Shown here one piece after another: positions 12,201-20,675 of a stretch of 64,000 nt of DNA; the first letter of the stretch is position 1, and every line of letters starts with the position of its first letter. Both the position numbers and the translations under genes were made by a program. The notes under the pieces are model-generated. The model did no database searches. It saw nothing but the letters and a program-made list of their open reading frames with translations, and had not been told where the DNA came from. The stretch is taken from assembly GCA_905116865.2 (NCBI GenBank), contig CAJHNH020006902.1, positions 296,501-360,500 of the forward strand, read 5' to 3'. Source of the DNA: Candidula unifasciata. Its lineage: Eukaryota; Mollusca; Gastropoda; Stylommatophora; Geomitridae.

Positions 12201-13458
12201 ACATTTGGTTCCTTGCCTCTTAGGGTACTCTGACATAGGAAGAACCCCTAATTAGTTGACTTTTACAACAGTTCTTTGTGTGTTGGGGAGGGGGGGGGGG
12301 TGGATCTATCTATCTCTTTCCCCTACTCCATGAGATCCTGGAAACCCACACAGGGAGTTCAAAGATGTGAATCTTTGTCTAAAATAAAATAAAATAATAA
12401 AAATCCACCAGCCTTGTATTAAAAACTGTTAATAAAGAAGCCGAAAATGTCAGTTTTGAATATCTTTGCTCATTTGTGAACAACAATGTTAAATTAACGA
12501 TTTTGAAGTCATGTATCTTTCCTGTTGCAACTTATAAATGTGAGTCATGGACTCTTAGTCGGTGTAGAAGAAACTTGGTGCTTTTAAATTAAAATGTTAG
12601 TAAAAAATTCTTAGAATTCCTTGGACCACACACAAAGACTGACATCCTACATAATCTGTGTATCGGGGAAAACTGGCTGATAAACAGCACCCTATCCTGA
12701 AAGCTGAGGTATTTAGGCCCTGTTAATTTTTATGGTGCCCGGTTCTCTAGCGTAGATGGTTAAACCTGATTTCGCGGTGACCGGTAACGAACTTCGTGTG
12801 GTCCGGGTTCACTGCCGGCGGTAGGTAGAAAAGCCACTTTTCCCCCAGATTTACGGTACCTATCATGGAATTAAGGCCAGAGGGTTGCGATACCCATAGT
12901 ACCGAGCCAAAGGGTTAACCGCTCATGGTTTCTAGATATTTATTGAAGAAAAAAATCATTATGTTGGCCCTTAAAAAAACTAATAGTTTCAACAACAAAA
13001 AAAGAGGCAGAAGCCAGCGTCTGCGAAAATGGATACAGCACATTGAAAAATGCATTGACTATGAAAGTACATAGAGCTTGAGAATTGGCTGGAGACAGAG
13101 ATCTGCATATGTGCCATGACGAGCATCACATTCCGTAAAGAACCTGCTTATTGATATAATGAGGATGATTTTTAACAAGGTTTCAATTTTTTCTTTCCAG
13201 CCGAAGACTGTTCCGTTCCCCTACACGTCAGTGCAACAGTACGAGGCATCTGTTCGGCAGCCAGTCTCACGAGGGTTTGTGCGAGAGACGGCGTTCAAGT
13301 TGTTAACGAAGCCGGAGGTGGTTACCAAGCTGGGTCATATAATAAAGCCTCTGGATAAGGACGATTATGTCAAGGAAAGAGAAATTGAATTTGACGATGA
13401 GCCCAAAACATCTTCCTCTCATAAAAAAAGAGGACAGAAACGAAAGTCTGTAAAATGA
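171..13458 (+). CDS. UTP14: UTP14, small-subunit processome protein (C-terminal 518 aa, six exons)
   Basis: The spliced product of 171-265, 1560-1683, 4919-4996, 6714-7612, 10446-10548 and 13201-13458 is one open frame of 518 codons plus a TGA stop; every junction keeps phase and has AG/GT borders. Recognisable Utp14 blocks are the N-I-K-S-K/K-R basic stretch (RMELKAKWQNKIKSK), KHRGGGKFSRMHKAYSKFD, and the C-terminal block with FVRETAFKLLTKPEVVTK and GHIIKPL. Between them lies a long acidic/basic low-complexity exon, as is usual in this family. Utp14 is a U3 snoRNP-associated nucleolar protein that activates the DEAH helicase Dhr1/DHX37 during 18S rRNA maturation (established knowledge). The N-terminal part lies upstream of the window, so the start is not visible. 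Introns are filled with SINEs, LINE pieces and two large minisatellites. The family call is secure; the exact paralogue name is not. Confidence 0.95.
380..830 (+). mobile_element. SINE-like repeat (family 6) and adjoining repeat
   Basis: Segments ccttaacctgcacagttcatggcg-like and gtagtaaaacggacagcagt are shared with 53380-53720. The part from 735 (gcctagctgtaaaccacaac) is shared with 57720-57800. Confidence 0.6.
895..1290 (+). mobile_element. SINE family 1 copy
   Basis: It carries gggttctggggccct, agtcagagtgcatctgcctg, agcagtctgcatacagatga and tggatgaacaatcaaaactt. This family recurs at least nine times in the window. Confidence 0.75.
1335..1490 (-). mobile_element. SINE family 2 copy (partial)
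   Basis: ttttaggctgggtcagactg and gagccagggtcatttttgaa are family words; the B box side reads ttcaacccattaccttc. Confidence 0.7.
1560..1683 (+). CDS. UTP14: UTP14 exon b
   Basis: The acceptor is gtgtcacag. The exon completes the split Arg codon and reads YRKIVRKEKVMAEKKLLEEL and then ENPEAFLERLGQIERDRME. It ends in phase 0 before gtgagg. The frame is highly charged and helical, as in Utp14 homologues. Confidence 0.94.
2010..2270 (+). mobile_element. Diverged repeat, likely LINE-derived
   Basis: gtcatggaccatgttgcatg, atagataggttaagagctga and ttgaaatcctatgctgtaat are shared with 25710-25960. One frame there ends IPCSNCGKP. Confidence 0.6.
2265..3530. repeat. 44-bp minisatellite in a UTP14 intron, about 28 copies
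   Basis: The unit contains cacgatgttagttgataggc, then tgtgatcctcatgcctccct and ataa. Variants are A/G in tgtg(a/g)tc, c/t in (c/t)tcatg, and a partial duplication near 3140. It ends exactly where a LINE tail begins (gttagttgagtaagtt, 3523). Confidence 0.95.
3523..3850 (-). mobile_element. LINE 3' fragment
   Basis: The minus frame reads MDRVDILNALKEAGREDDLG, RRIVNQHRTGCISLHTLGDI and LKMGFEHLWTCQMCNE. It is the same family as the inserts at 33550 and 62320. Confidence 0.8.
4531..4672. repeat. Inverted repeat with 48-bp arms
   Basis: The left arm gctcgcacgatgtggatggg...ggctgggactcacga pairs with the right arm tcgtgagtcccagcc...ccatgctgcgtgagc around a spacer of about 44 bp. It may be a small foldback element in a UTP14 intron. 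Confidence 0.8.
4919..4996 (+). CDS. UTP14: UTP14 exon c
   Basis: This 78-bp exon has 26 codons. The acceptor is tctctacag and the donor gtaggt. It encodes ERLTLKHRGGGKFSRMHKAY and then SKFDDK, one of the most conserved stretches of the family. Confidence 0.95.
5085..5590 (-). mobile_element. SINE family 1 copy, split by another SINE
   Basis: cggcaaaaagttctggttgt, ctttagtcttgttccagaac and cagacgcactctag are family words, read on the minus strand. The copy is interrupted at 5240-5462. Confidence 0.75.
5240..5462 (-). mobile_element. SINE family 7 inserted in SINE family 1
   Basis: A 12-bp duplication, cagttggttcct, flanks it (5228-5239, 5463-5474). The body (cacatggtggcactttgtgt, gggtgtttatcgcttgtgt) recurs at 63455-63590. 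Confidence 0.82.
5895..6140 (+). mobile_element. SINE family 2 copy
   Basis: tRNA-like head (gatgtagcagctagacgctg, ggtggtttcagatcccgac), then gtgggtgcctgggaagtaaa, tctataaaatataggtctaa and ccgatatgcctgaaggtgt. Confidence 0.75.
6235..6560 (-). mobile_element. LINE C-terminal fragment
   Basis: The minus frame reads RRQTLFFANIMRRETSENIM, RGRGRPRYMMLDGLKRWHGG and IPSRELIQAIRDRDLWK. It is of the same broad type as the copies at 18830, 23600 and 39645. Confidence 0.8.
6714..7612 (+). CDS. UTP14: UTP14 exon d (long acidic linker)
   Basis: The acceptor is atttacag and the donor gtaagt. The exon begins TRESIQEMLQKSRELTKKQ, runs through Glu/Asp/Ser-rich linkers and a short Lys-rich patch (KKKKRRKRNPKK), and ends with the conserved LPGWGSWAGP block followed by QNQKQKQK. 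The 899-bp exon is uninterrupted. The acidic patches and nuclear-localisation-like lysine runs fit a nucleolar protein. Confidence 0.94.
8130..9115. repeat. 40-bp minisatellite in a UTP14 intron, about 24 copies
   Basis: The unit holds tcagtcaaccaggtgccatg and tccacagctgaggttggctg. Copies differ mainly at C/T in ag(c/t)tgagg and at ggatg/ggctg. One short copy near 8955-8990 lacks part of the unit. Open frames across it are by-products of the repeat. Confidence 0.96.
9120..9545 (-). mobile_element. LINE fragment
   Basis: It shares ctctcggttgtacactttctcaga-like words, cctcgacctttccctccagt, cctagttgcctgttcattac and gacgattctcatttttaatg with 33280-34590 and 28900-29110. Confidence 0.6.
9690..9945 (-). 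mobile_element. SINE family 4 copy
   Basis: The minus strand begins GGGGACCGCGTTAGCTCAGT, a tRNA-like A box, and contains ctttcaaatccagctgcgac. It matches the copy at 28260. Confidence 0.8.
10025..10210 (-). mobile_element. LINE tail fragment
   Basis: The minus frame contains GRQSRGRLLRMWIQNTQDAL and a late CAVTTVTLCIEPAD segment. It matches 26985-27175, and more loosely 17455 and 48330. Confidence 0.65.
10446..10548 (+). CDS. UTP14: UTP14 exon e
   Basis: The acceptor is tgttcacag. The frame reads AISKAKRLQLQREKIKQPNV, then WLNPDRDAAMRKLQ, and ends in phase 0 before gtagga. It lines up with the region just before the C-terminal block of Utp14. Confidence 0.92.
10549..11057. other. UTP14 intron sequence, no feature
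   Basis: No gene is seen. A stretch near 10735-10850 (ggctgcaagttacaccagg, gcgccctgattgtaacttc-like) recurs near 42970-43080 and is probably an old repeat. Confidence 0.5.
11058..11302 (-). mobile_element. SINE family 3 copy
   Basis: The minus strand reads GTCGGCTCTGTGGCTAAGTC, then a B box GGTTCGATCCC, and ends in the CCTGTAAAGGATACGCAACT segment. Confidence 0.8.
11303..11550 (+). mobile_element. SINE family 1 copy (partial)
   Basis: ctgcctttgaagtcgggagt, tctgcatacagataatgtag and ttctggaacaagattaaaat are family words. The start abuts the family 3 copy. Confidence 0.7.
11690..11975 (+). mobile_element. SINE family 2 copy with a full tRNA-like head
   Basis: The head reads ttggcagcgtccgttgctaa, cgactcgtaatccaacgtac and gatcgaaacccact (A and B boxes). 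The body has gggtaccaggaagggctgtc and catatgcccgatacgcctaa. Confidence 0.75.
12085..12370 (-). mobile_element. SINE family 1 copy
   Basis: aaagttctgggtgttcatcc, tggactttagtcttgttcca and the poly-G interrupted end are shared with the other copies. Confidence 0.7.
12420..13145 (+). mobile_element. LINE C-terminal fragment split by a SINE
   Basis: The left part reads FPVATYKCESWTLSRCRRNL and ILRIPW-like KKFLEFLGPHTKTD. The right part (after 12950) reads KRGRSQRLRKWIQHIEKCID, the basic tail region. Confidence 0.65.
12738..12945 (+). mobile_element. SINE family 5 copy
   Basis: The head is tRNA-like (ctctagcgtagatggttaaa, gtccgggttcactgccggc). The body is cccagatttacggtacctat. It matches 53862-54045. 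Confidence 0.8.
13201..13458 (+). CDS. UTP14: UTP14 terminal exon and stop
   Basis: The acceptor is ttctttccag. The exon reads PKTVPFPYTSVQQYEASVRQ, FVRETAFKLLTKPEVVTKLG and HIIKPLDKDDY, and ends with a basic tail (KKRGQKRKSVK) and TGA. No canonical AATAAA was seen in the next 150 bp; the AT-rich sequence after the stop is presumably 3' UTR. Confidence 0.95.
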   Translation, partial: PKTVPFPYTSVQQYEASVRQPVSRGFVRETAFKLLTKPEVVTKLGHIIKPLDKDDYVKEREIEFDDEPKTSSSHKKRGQKRKSVK

Positions 13459-13619
13459 TGCATAAAATATGTTAAAAAAATGTAAAATGTTTATTGTTAA
13501 AACGCAAATTTCAATTGTTTAAAAATGAATTTAGGTAATGAGGAAACAATATACTGCATCAGTTGCCCATTTCAGATTTCTCTGTATCTTATCAGGGACA
13601 TGTTAACGCTAACATATCA

Positions 13620-13960
13620 TCATCATGTGATTTCCTGACACATGGGAGCTCATGCTCTCCACAATCTGATCTTCAGTAGCATGGATCAGTTCATCTTCTG
13701 ACACCCCTCCATGCTGAGATGACAGAAGGGTAACAAGGATCTCCTTGTGTTATCTTCCTGTATTTTTTTCACAGATATTTCCAGTAGTTGCATCCTCCTT
13801 CTTCTCATAACATGCCCACAAATGATTTCTCTTTCTGCTGTTTGTGATAAAGTTGTCTTCGGGGCAACTTATGCCTCTTTTGTACCTCGCGATGGAAGTC
13901 TTAGAATAACCACATTATCCTTTGTTTGCATAACACATTAGTTGCCTATCTGTATTTAGG
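13620..13960 (-). mobile_element. LINE C-terminal fragment
   Basis: Minus-strand words (HGGVSEDELIHATEDQI and a CGHVMRRRRMQLLEI-type frame) place it in the ELIHAAGDR family. Confidence 0.6.
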
Positions 13961-14039
13961 CAGCCTCAGTAGTAAACTTTCCAAAACCCACCACTCTCGG
14001 TCGTAGGCCTGAAGTCTAGAGAAGAGAGTCCAATTCTCC

Positions 14040-14225
14040 CAAAGTGACTGACCTGTTTGATTGTTTGGCGTTTACCAAATTTAAGGCAAATTGACTGACC
14101 TGTTTGATTGTTTGGCGTTTACCATATTTAAGGCAAAGTGACTGACCTGTTTGATTGTTTGGCGTTTACCATATTTAAGGCAAAGTGACTGACCTGTTTG
14201 ATTGTTTGGAATTTACCATATTTAA
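14040..14225. repeat. 47-bp tandem repeat, four copies
   Basis: The unit contains gtgactgacctgtttgattg and tttggcgtttaccatattta. The last copy is diverged (ggaatttacc). Confidence 0.9.
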
Positions 14226-14419
14226 AGCACAAGTTACTTTTTTGTGTGTGGCTTAAACTACCATGGTTTACATTTAAGTTAAATATAATATGGATGTCCC
14301 TTCGACTCTGCCACCAAGTTTAGAAAAGTTGTAAAACTTCTGTTTATGAATGAATCAAGTACTGCAGACACCCAGCCAGACCTTGAAAAGGTCACACACA
14401 AATCTTCAAAATGGCCTTT

Positions 14420-14620
14420 AAAATTGGTAAAGGACCCTTCTCCATGCCTATATCCATATTTGGCATATGGTGCTATAGACCACTGGAAGGATGTGGTCAC
14501 CATCGCTGAATTTACTTGGTCATTTTTTATATATATTAAGAATCTAAGCTCCGTCATGACCTGAACCCCATGACCTTCTGGTCCACAGCCGAGCGTCTGG
14601 CCGCTACAGTGTGACAGCTC
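14420..14620 (-). mobile_element. SINE family 2 copy (diverged)
   Basis: ggtaaaggacccttctccat, gtgctatagacc and cctgaaccccatgaccttct are family words. Confidence 0.6.
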
Positions 14621-14714
14621 TTAGCCTTTAAAGTGGTTGATGAATTTGGCTATGGACCCAGCATAGTACATTATCTAATAGGAATTGTGCCTGTAATTGA
14701 TAGGAATTGTCTTC

Positions 14715-14900
14715 TTTACGTCCTCTTTTGCTGCTTCAGATTTCAAGGGAGATAAAATGTCCTGCTTTTCTGGTTGCTTCGATCAAAGACACGTTGTGGT
14801 GCTATAGAGTTTCTCTGAATTTGATGTTATCCTTCCATTTTGTTCTTGATCTGTTTCATGCTCTACGTCCCTCTCCTCTTTTGGTGAATGCCTTGAATGG
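14715..14900 (-). mobile_element. LINE tail fragment
   Basis: Minus-strand segments ggacgtagagcatgaaacag, caagaacaaaatggaaggat and gagaaactctatagcaccac match 33000-33225. Confidence 0.7.
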
Positions 14901-15224
14901 CATAGCATCAGAAGGCAAGCTCTCCAGGTGGGCAAACCATTTGATTTGCCGTCTTTTTATGTAATTTAGAATTGGTAAGTTTTATTGTGTGACCAAGTCT
15001 GGCACTGGTAGCATAAACAAAAGATAGGAATTGTGCCTGGGTAATTTCTAAACAGATCCAGTATGTCTTGAGGTGTGCTGAAGTGATCGGAGTTTGCATG
15101 GGCAGTCAAATTCAGGGTTCTAAACCTCCATAAGGTCATGAAGATTCTTCTGCTGGGGTTGGGATTTATGGTTTAGACAATTGTCAAGACTACCAACAAA
15201 TAATGCACTACAGAAAGCCCTGTC

Positions 15225-15400
15225 AGTTTGACATAATGGAACTATGTTTAATTAAGAAAGGCACAAACCAAGAACAAGATGGAAAGATAATATCAGAGAA
15301 AAACTACAACAGCAAGATGTGTTTGAGGCAGCCAGAAGCAGAACCTTTTATCTGCCTCGGCACCTGAAGCAATAAAGAGGATGTGAAGAAGAAAACCACT
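15225..15400 (+). mobile_element. LINE tail fragment
   Basis: caagaacaagatggaaagat, aaaaactacaacagcaagat and tatctgcctcggcacctgaa match 33000-33225. It ends in aagaagaaa. Confidence 0.7.
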
Positions 15401-15424
15401 GCTGTCTTTCAGAATGTGAATCAG

Positions 15425-15860
15425 CTTTACACACATGCTGTCATTATAACTGACTCACAGAGCATGCTGATAAAAGAGGAGACAGGCATGCTCCATGCAG
15501 AGTGGCAAGCATCCTTTGGATATTTTCTCCAGGTCATGCTGATGTGTTGGAAATGAGCAGGCAGATAGACTGGCCAGTTCTGCACCACTTGGTGGTGAAC
15601 TGTTGTATGACAAGCTGGATGTTGTGAGGGCCCTCTGGGAGCCAGTGAACAGTGCCGATGCACAAATAGATCATTAAGGTCTGAGGAGAATGGCACTGTG
15701 GGAAGTTACAAAGGGATCTGGTCGACGCTCGGCACTCAGGGGGAGTGAGAGGGATTTACAATTACTGGTATCATCGGAATTTAAATTCTTCATTTGCTGC
15801 TAAAAATGGGAACGAAGCGCTTAAGGGGGTGTCCAGAGTGCTGTGATGTCGATGTTATTT
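15425..15860 (+). mobile_element. LINE RNase H fragment
   Basis: Frames give ASILWIFSPGHADV (RNase H HAD box), then EMSRQIDWP and LDVVRALWEP in shifted frames, and GRRSALRGSERDLQLLVSS. It is similar to 33828-34525. Confidence 0.7.
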
Positions 15861-16059
15861 TACCTATGCTAGGTTAAAATATATTTTGGCAAAGGTGATT
15901 TTCAATGGTTAGATACAAAAAATATCCATATTCCATAATTGTTGGCTCAGTTGTGTCTTTAAGATATATGACCAAACACCATGTCATGTAACTTGTTTCC
16001 CTTTTAAATTTGATCAGGGCATGCCTAAGAAATCTGGCTATCCTGGTAGCAAACGCCAT

Positions 16060-16093
16060 TTTTTTCCCCCCCCCCCCCCCCCCCCCCCCCCCT
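16060..16093. repeat. Poly-C tract
   Basis: A run of about 25 C after tttttt. Similar G/C homopolymers occur at 7973-7990, 35475-35492, 45401-45421 and 45495-45525. Confidence 0.9.
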
Positions 16094-16189
16094 GCTGCAG
16101 CATTTTGCTTTCATATAAACGTGCAATACAAATGTATGAACTTTGTTGTATAAAACTACTAAAGACTAAAAAAAAAGTTCACTGGCACT

Positions 16190-16415
16190 ACTATGGCTTA
16201 GGGATTGCGTATGTGCTTCATAATGCCAGGTTCGATGGCAGGTGTGGACGATTTATTTGTCTTGCTTTGGTTTCGACAATGGTACCGAAAGCTGACTGTT
16301 CAGGAGCAGTGGCAAACTACTGAACATAGAATTTGCTCAGAAAAACCACAACAGGCAAAAAATGCTAGGGTTGATTCTGCAACGTCCTGTGAAGGATACG
16401 CAACTAACTTGAACT
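16190..16415 (+). mobile_element. SINE family 3 copy
   Basis: tatggcttagggattgcgta, gccaggttcgatggcaggtg and cctgtgaaggatacgcaact are the family head, B box and end. Confidence 0.75.
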
Positions 16416-16789
16416 ATAGCTTTATTTTTTTTTATTACTACTGCCTGTATATATATATATATCACATTCGACAGAGGTTTATGTAGTACAGAGGTTTAGG
16501 GCCACAATAGTAGTGCAGTCACTGTGAACTGTGCAGGATAGGAATTGTTTAGCTCCAACAAAAGATAGTTAAAAACAACAAAAACAGAAATAGTTATCCA
16601 ATGGCGCTTTACCACTAAAAAAAAAAGATTAGAAGAAAAACGCAGTTACTGAAAATAACATAATTGTGACATTCAAAATCTGTGATTTAATAAGAGAAAC
16701 TGTTCATACTGCATACAAGAATACCTTAGCATTCAACTGAAAGTTCTTCTGCATCTAGGTCAACAACGGTTTTTAGTTGTATGGGCCTT

Positions 16790-17645
16790 TTCATCAACTA
16801 ATTAAAACCTGCCATCAAATAACTGCATTTTTGGAGGACCCAAACCCCGAATCAGATAATATTTGTTCTACACTAGATACCGCATTAGAGTGTTTGATAT
16901 TTTACCTACGCTGGGTTAAAATAATTCTGAAACTTCAAAGTGCAGATGACATGGATCTCCTTTTGAACACTAAAGCAAATAGCAAATTTAATCATGTCTG
17001 TTTAAAAAAAAAACAGTGAAGATAAAAACCTTCTTGAATTAAGAAAATGAAATTGTGTCAACAAATAAAAGTGGCTGTCACCCAAAAGGTTAGTTGCATA
17101 TCCTTTACAGGACGTAGCAGAACCAACGCCAAAGGCTGTTGTGTCGTTTTTCTAGGCAAATTTACATCCAGTAGTTTGCCATTGCTTTCTGGATGGTTGG
17201 TTTTTTTTTATACCACTGTCCCAACCAATGCAAGGCCTATAGGATTGAACACAGGATTCCGGCATTACGAAGCGTTCGCATCGACCTAGCCACAGAGCCG
17301 GCTGTCACCTAAAAATAATAAATGATGAAGAAATGGAAAGCGTCACATTCCTTGAATATCTAGGCTATAATAAATAGCGATGGAGACTGTTTGACAGAAA
17401 TCAAAATGAGGACAGCCATAGCAATGCAAAGATTAAACTGCATTAAAAGTCTAGTTAAGCAGAAGGTATGGTACCAGGAAGGAGGGGCAGGGGCCGACCA
17501 ACACGAAGATGCACACAACATATAAGTGACGTGTTGCATATGGTACGTGAGGCAGGACAGCTGGTGAGAGACCGTGTTACTTTCAGGCAGACCGTGATAA
17601 CAGCGACATTCTGCAAAGGACCTGCTACATGATGATGATATCTGT
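16790..17645 (+). mobile_element. LINE fragment (RT end, thumb and C-terminal tail) split by a SINE
   Basis: The first part reads LQSADDMDLLLNTKAN, a box C-like ADD motif. After the SINE the thumb follows (INDEEMESVTFLEYLG, DGDCLTEIKMRTAIAMQRL), then the tail frames GRPTRRCTQ and VRDRVTFRQTVITATFCKG. It ends in atgatgatgata. Confidence 0.75.
17083..17299 (-). mobile_element. tRNA-headed SINE inserted in a LINE, with target-site duplication
   Basis: The flanks carry ggctgtcacc at 17073-17082 and 17300-17309, extending to 15 bp with one mismatch. On the minus strand the element starts GGCTCTGTGGCTAGGTCGATGC (tRNA-like A box), has a degenerate B box, and ends in the GTCCTGTAAAGGATATGCAAC segment. 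Confidence 0.82.
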
Positions 17646-18004
17646 GCTGGTATACCCACACGTGTGGCACAAATGAAGTACCTTGTGTGCTCGGTACATC
17701 CTTGAACATGGCAAAAATCTTGTTTCAGTATTACACCGAGACAACCTTGAAAAAAACTAAGGAGACCATGAAAAGCCTTGAAATTGATTGGTGAATTTGG
17801 CTATGAACCCTGCAGCTATATGATGATGGTGGGTTAAAATATATTTCTCCAACCTAATGTAACGGATAACAGCATAATTTTCAAGTGTATTTATCATCAT
17901 ACCAAGGTATTAAACTTGCTTCTCCCAAATTAGAGCTCTACGATCTGTTTAAACAATTTAAAAAAAATAAAGTAGTAGAAGTAGATAAATTTATTATTTC
18001 TTCT

Positions 18005-18240
18005 TTAATTATAATTTGAAAGTAAGATTATATCAGACTACTGGCATATGGTGCTAGGCCTCATTATTTAGGGACCAGCCAGCACTCAATGGGTGCATAT
18101 CAGCCACCTTGACGTCCCATGACCATTTTAGGCTTGATCGAACCGTGAGCTCTAGACCACTTACAACAATCCACCCCGATGCAGATTTGAACCCAGGAAC
18201 TTGGTGCCAGCACATATCCAGTGTGCTCTTCATGGTGTTG
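18005..18240 (-). mobile_element. SINE family 2 copy (diverged)
   Basis: gcatatggtgctaggcctca, agggaccagccagcactcaa and accttgacgtcccatgacca are family words. Confidence 0.6.
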
Positions 18241-18424
18241 GTGTTTCACCTTTGAACCAACACACATGTATTGTTATTGACAATCTGGTGAAAGTTCTCA
18301 ATATTCACGACCAAAACAAAAGGTACACAGTATCATAGCCTGCTCTTTCTGTGTTCATGTTATCAGTTCCTGTGATGAGGTTCCTCTATTCTGCAGTGCC
18401 ACAGCTTTCTATTCTGCCAGTGCT

Positions 18425-18680
18425 TTACTTTTTAACACGCTCAGCTGCGGATCAGAAGGTCGTGGGTTCGGTTCCTGACAAAGGCCAGATGTTTTCTTTT
18501 TTTAAATGACCTTGGCTCCCAGGTGGACCCAGCCTTGAGTGGGTATCAGGTACAGTCATGGGAAGTAAAGGTGGCCAGCGTGATGCTGACCACATCACCC
18601 ACCAAATACCATTTGGTCTGTGAAACAGAGGTCTAGCCTTATATACCCAATACGCCTAAAGGGGACCTTTACTTTTTCAC
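18425..18680 (+). mobile_element. SINE family 2 copy
   Basis: cagctgcggatcagaaggtc, gtgggttcggttcctgac (B box), ccttggctcccaggtggacc and cgcctaaagg are all present. Confidence 0.8.
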
Positions 18681-18829
18681 TTTTTGCCCATTTACTGCTA
18701 CTGACAATGTGGTGAAAGTTCTCAATATTCACATCTTCATCATCAAAAAGTAAACTACATCACTGCCTGTTCTCCTTCTGCTCATGCCATCTACATAGTT
18801 TCCATTTTTAGGTTACTAGTTGTAACAAG

Positions 18830-19340
18830 CAAAGGCAGCATTTTACACAATGAAGAATATTTTATGCAATCTTTCTTTGTCAGTTGAGATGAGAAAGAGA
18901 ATTCTTGAAAGCTATATAAATCCTATCTTGACATATGGAAGTGAATCATGGACAGTTGGTAAATTAGTGAAAACTTATTTAGAAGCTGAGGAGATGTAGT
19001 TTTATAGATGAATGATGAGAATACCCTGGACAGATAACAAGATTAACGGAGATGTCTTGAAAGAAACTGACTCACGAAGAGAACTGATTGCCCACATCAG
19101 GGGGAGACAATCTACATTCTTTGGTCATCGGGTCAGAAGAGAAAAAACTGGAGTACATCGTGACGGTAGGAAAGTTGGAGGTGAGGAGAAGCAGAGGGTA
19201 ACTGAGGGAACAGATGCTGGATAGTCTGACATCATGGAGGATCATCTGTGTCAAAGCTGATTGAAAGTACACAAGACAGAAGGTTGTGGATAGACATGAC
19301 TACCAATGCCACATGGCATGGACTTTGAGGAGAAGAAGCA
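18830..19340 (+). mobile_element. LINE C-terminal fragment
   Basis: Frames read MRKRILESYINPILTYGSES, WTVGKLVKTYLEAEEM, MMRIPWTDNKINGDVLKETD and RRELIAHIRGRQSTFFGH. There are frameshifts after that. Confidence 0.8.
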
Positions 19341-19494
19341 GCTGTAACAGCAAAGGTACCACCATTCATCTCTTTAACGGTTCTCCCTTGAGCTCACTGT
19401 GAAGGCCCACCCCAAATCACCTTCACCTGTCTTTTCAACAATCAGTGTTCTGACTAAAGTGTCTCATTCAAGTCCTTGAGATCAGGGTGTAGAG

Positions 19495-20226
19495 CAGCGG
19501 TTCTCAACCTGAGGGTTGTGACCCTTTTATGGTTCAAATGACCCTTTCAAAGGGATAGCCAAAGAACATCGGGAAAACATATTTACTGAAGTTATAAAGT
19601 AGCATCATCGAAGCAAGAATCCAACAAGCCAACAATGTGGCATACCAGCTTGCCCCAATTTTAAAACACCCAGCTGAGATAAAAAGACAAATTATAAATA
19701 CAATCTTTATACCGACATTAGGTTATCAATGTCAGACTTGGACATTAACAAAAGAACACGAGAGAAGACTAACCACCTGTGAAATGAGATGTTTGAGAAT
19801 GGCTGCGAATAAAACCAGAAGAGATCGAGTGAGAAACAATGTGAATACAAGAACTATTGGAACCATACCCATCGTTAAATTTATTGAGAAGCAAAGAATG
19901 AAATGGTTTGGTCACCTAGTGAGAATGGAACCAACGATGCCAGCATCAAGAGCATACAACATGAAAATCTAAACACCAAGAGGCAGGGGAAGAACATGGA
20001 TTGAAGGAGTCACGGACAACTTGAGACTTCATAACATCACGGCATATGAAGCGACTGAGCGCGCCCTGGCTCGGTTGCCGATCATCTGATAGACTGCGAC
20101 GCCTAGCGGCACAAGCAGATTTTGACAAAAGAAGAAGATAAAGTAGCATCGAAAATAATTGTACAGTTGGGGGTCACAACAACATGTATTAAAGGGTCGC
20201 CACATTAGGAAGGTTGAGAGCCACTG
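19495..20226. mobile_element. SPIN/OposCharlie-like hAT MITE, interrupted by a LINE
   Basis: The ends are inverted: CAGCGGTTCTCAACCT at 19495 and its near complement AGGTTGAGAGCCACTG ending at 20226. Both are flanked by the perfect 8-bp duplication GTGTAGAG (19487-19494, 20227-20234), the hAT signature. The inner sequence (gggttgtgaccc, gaccctttca, gggggtcacaacaacatg, attaaagggtcgcc) resembles SPIN-type MITEs as I remember them. Without the LINE and its duplication the element is 188 bp. Confidence 0.85.
19607..20137 (+). mobile_element. 5'-truncated LINE inside the hAT MITE
   Basis: The 13-bp duplication ataaagtagcatc flanks it (19594-19606, 20138-20150). It encodes a LINE C-terminal region: YQCQTWTLTKEHERRLTTCE, MRCLRMAANKTRRDRV and RMKWFGHLVRME. 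It ends in aaaagaagaag. Confidence 0.85.
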
Positions 20227-20281
20227 GTGTAGAGGCTCAACAGATGGACCTCTGTTCTGTACTGCCACAACTTTCCATTCT

Positions 20282-20675
20282 TCACTTTTTAACCAAGACA
20301 CATTTACTGTTACTGACAATCTGGTGAAAGTTCTCAATATTCACATCTTCATCATCAAAAAAGTACACCATCTCACTGTCTGCTCTCCTCCTGCGTATGC
20401 CGTCTGTCTCATCACGGTCCCTGAGATCCTGGTCCAGAGGCTGATTAAACAGACGTCTGTTCTGTTCTGCCAGTTCCAGAAACACCTCTGCTTTATCATA
20501 TTCACATATCACCACGCTGCCCCAGTGTGCGTAGGTATGGTGATCTTTCACCAGTTGTGGCTGGTTGCCATGGGAACAAATATCACCGCTGAAGTTCTCA
20601 TGCTGACACTTTGGGCAGAAATATCGCCGGAGTCCAAGCCTGTCAACCTCCAGCAACAATGTGTCCAAGTTCATT
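20282..20675 (-). CDS. HAD-like protein terminal exon with motifs III and IV
   Basis: Acceptor ttttttcag is followed by an A that completes the split codon, then MNLDTLLLEVDRLGLRRYF. The exon carries motif III (YDKAEVF) and motif IV (MVYFFDDEDVNIENF), and ends ...NSKCVLVKK and TGA. The internal Met at 20674 is unlikely to be the start because the upstream exons join in frame. Confidence 0.85.
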
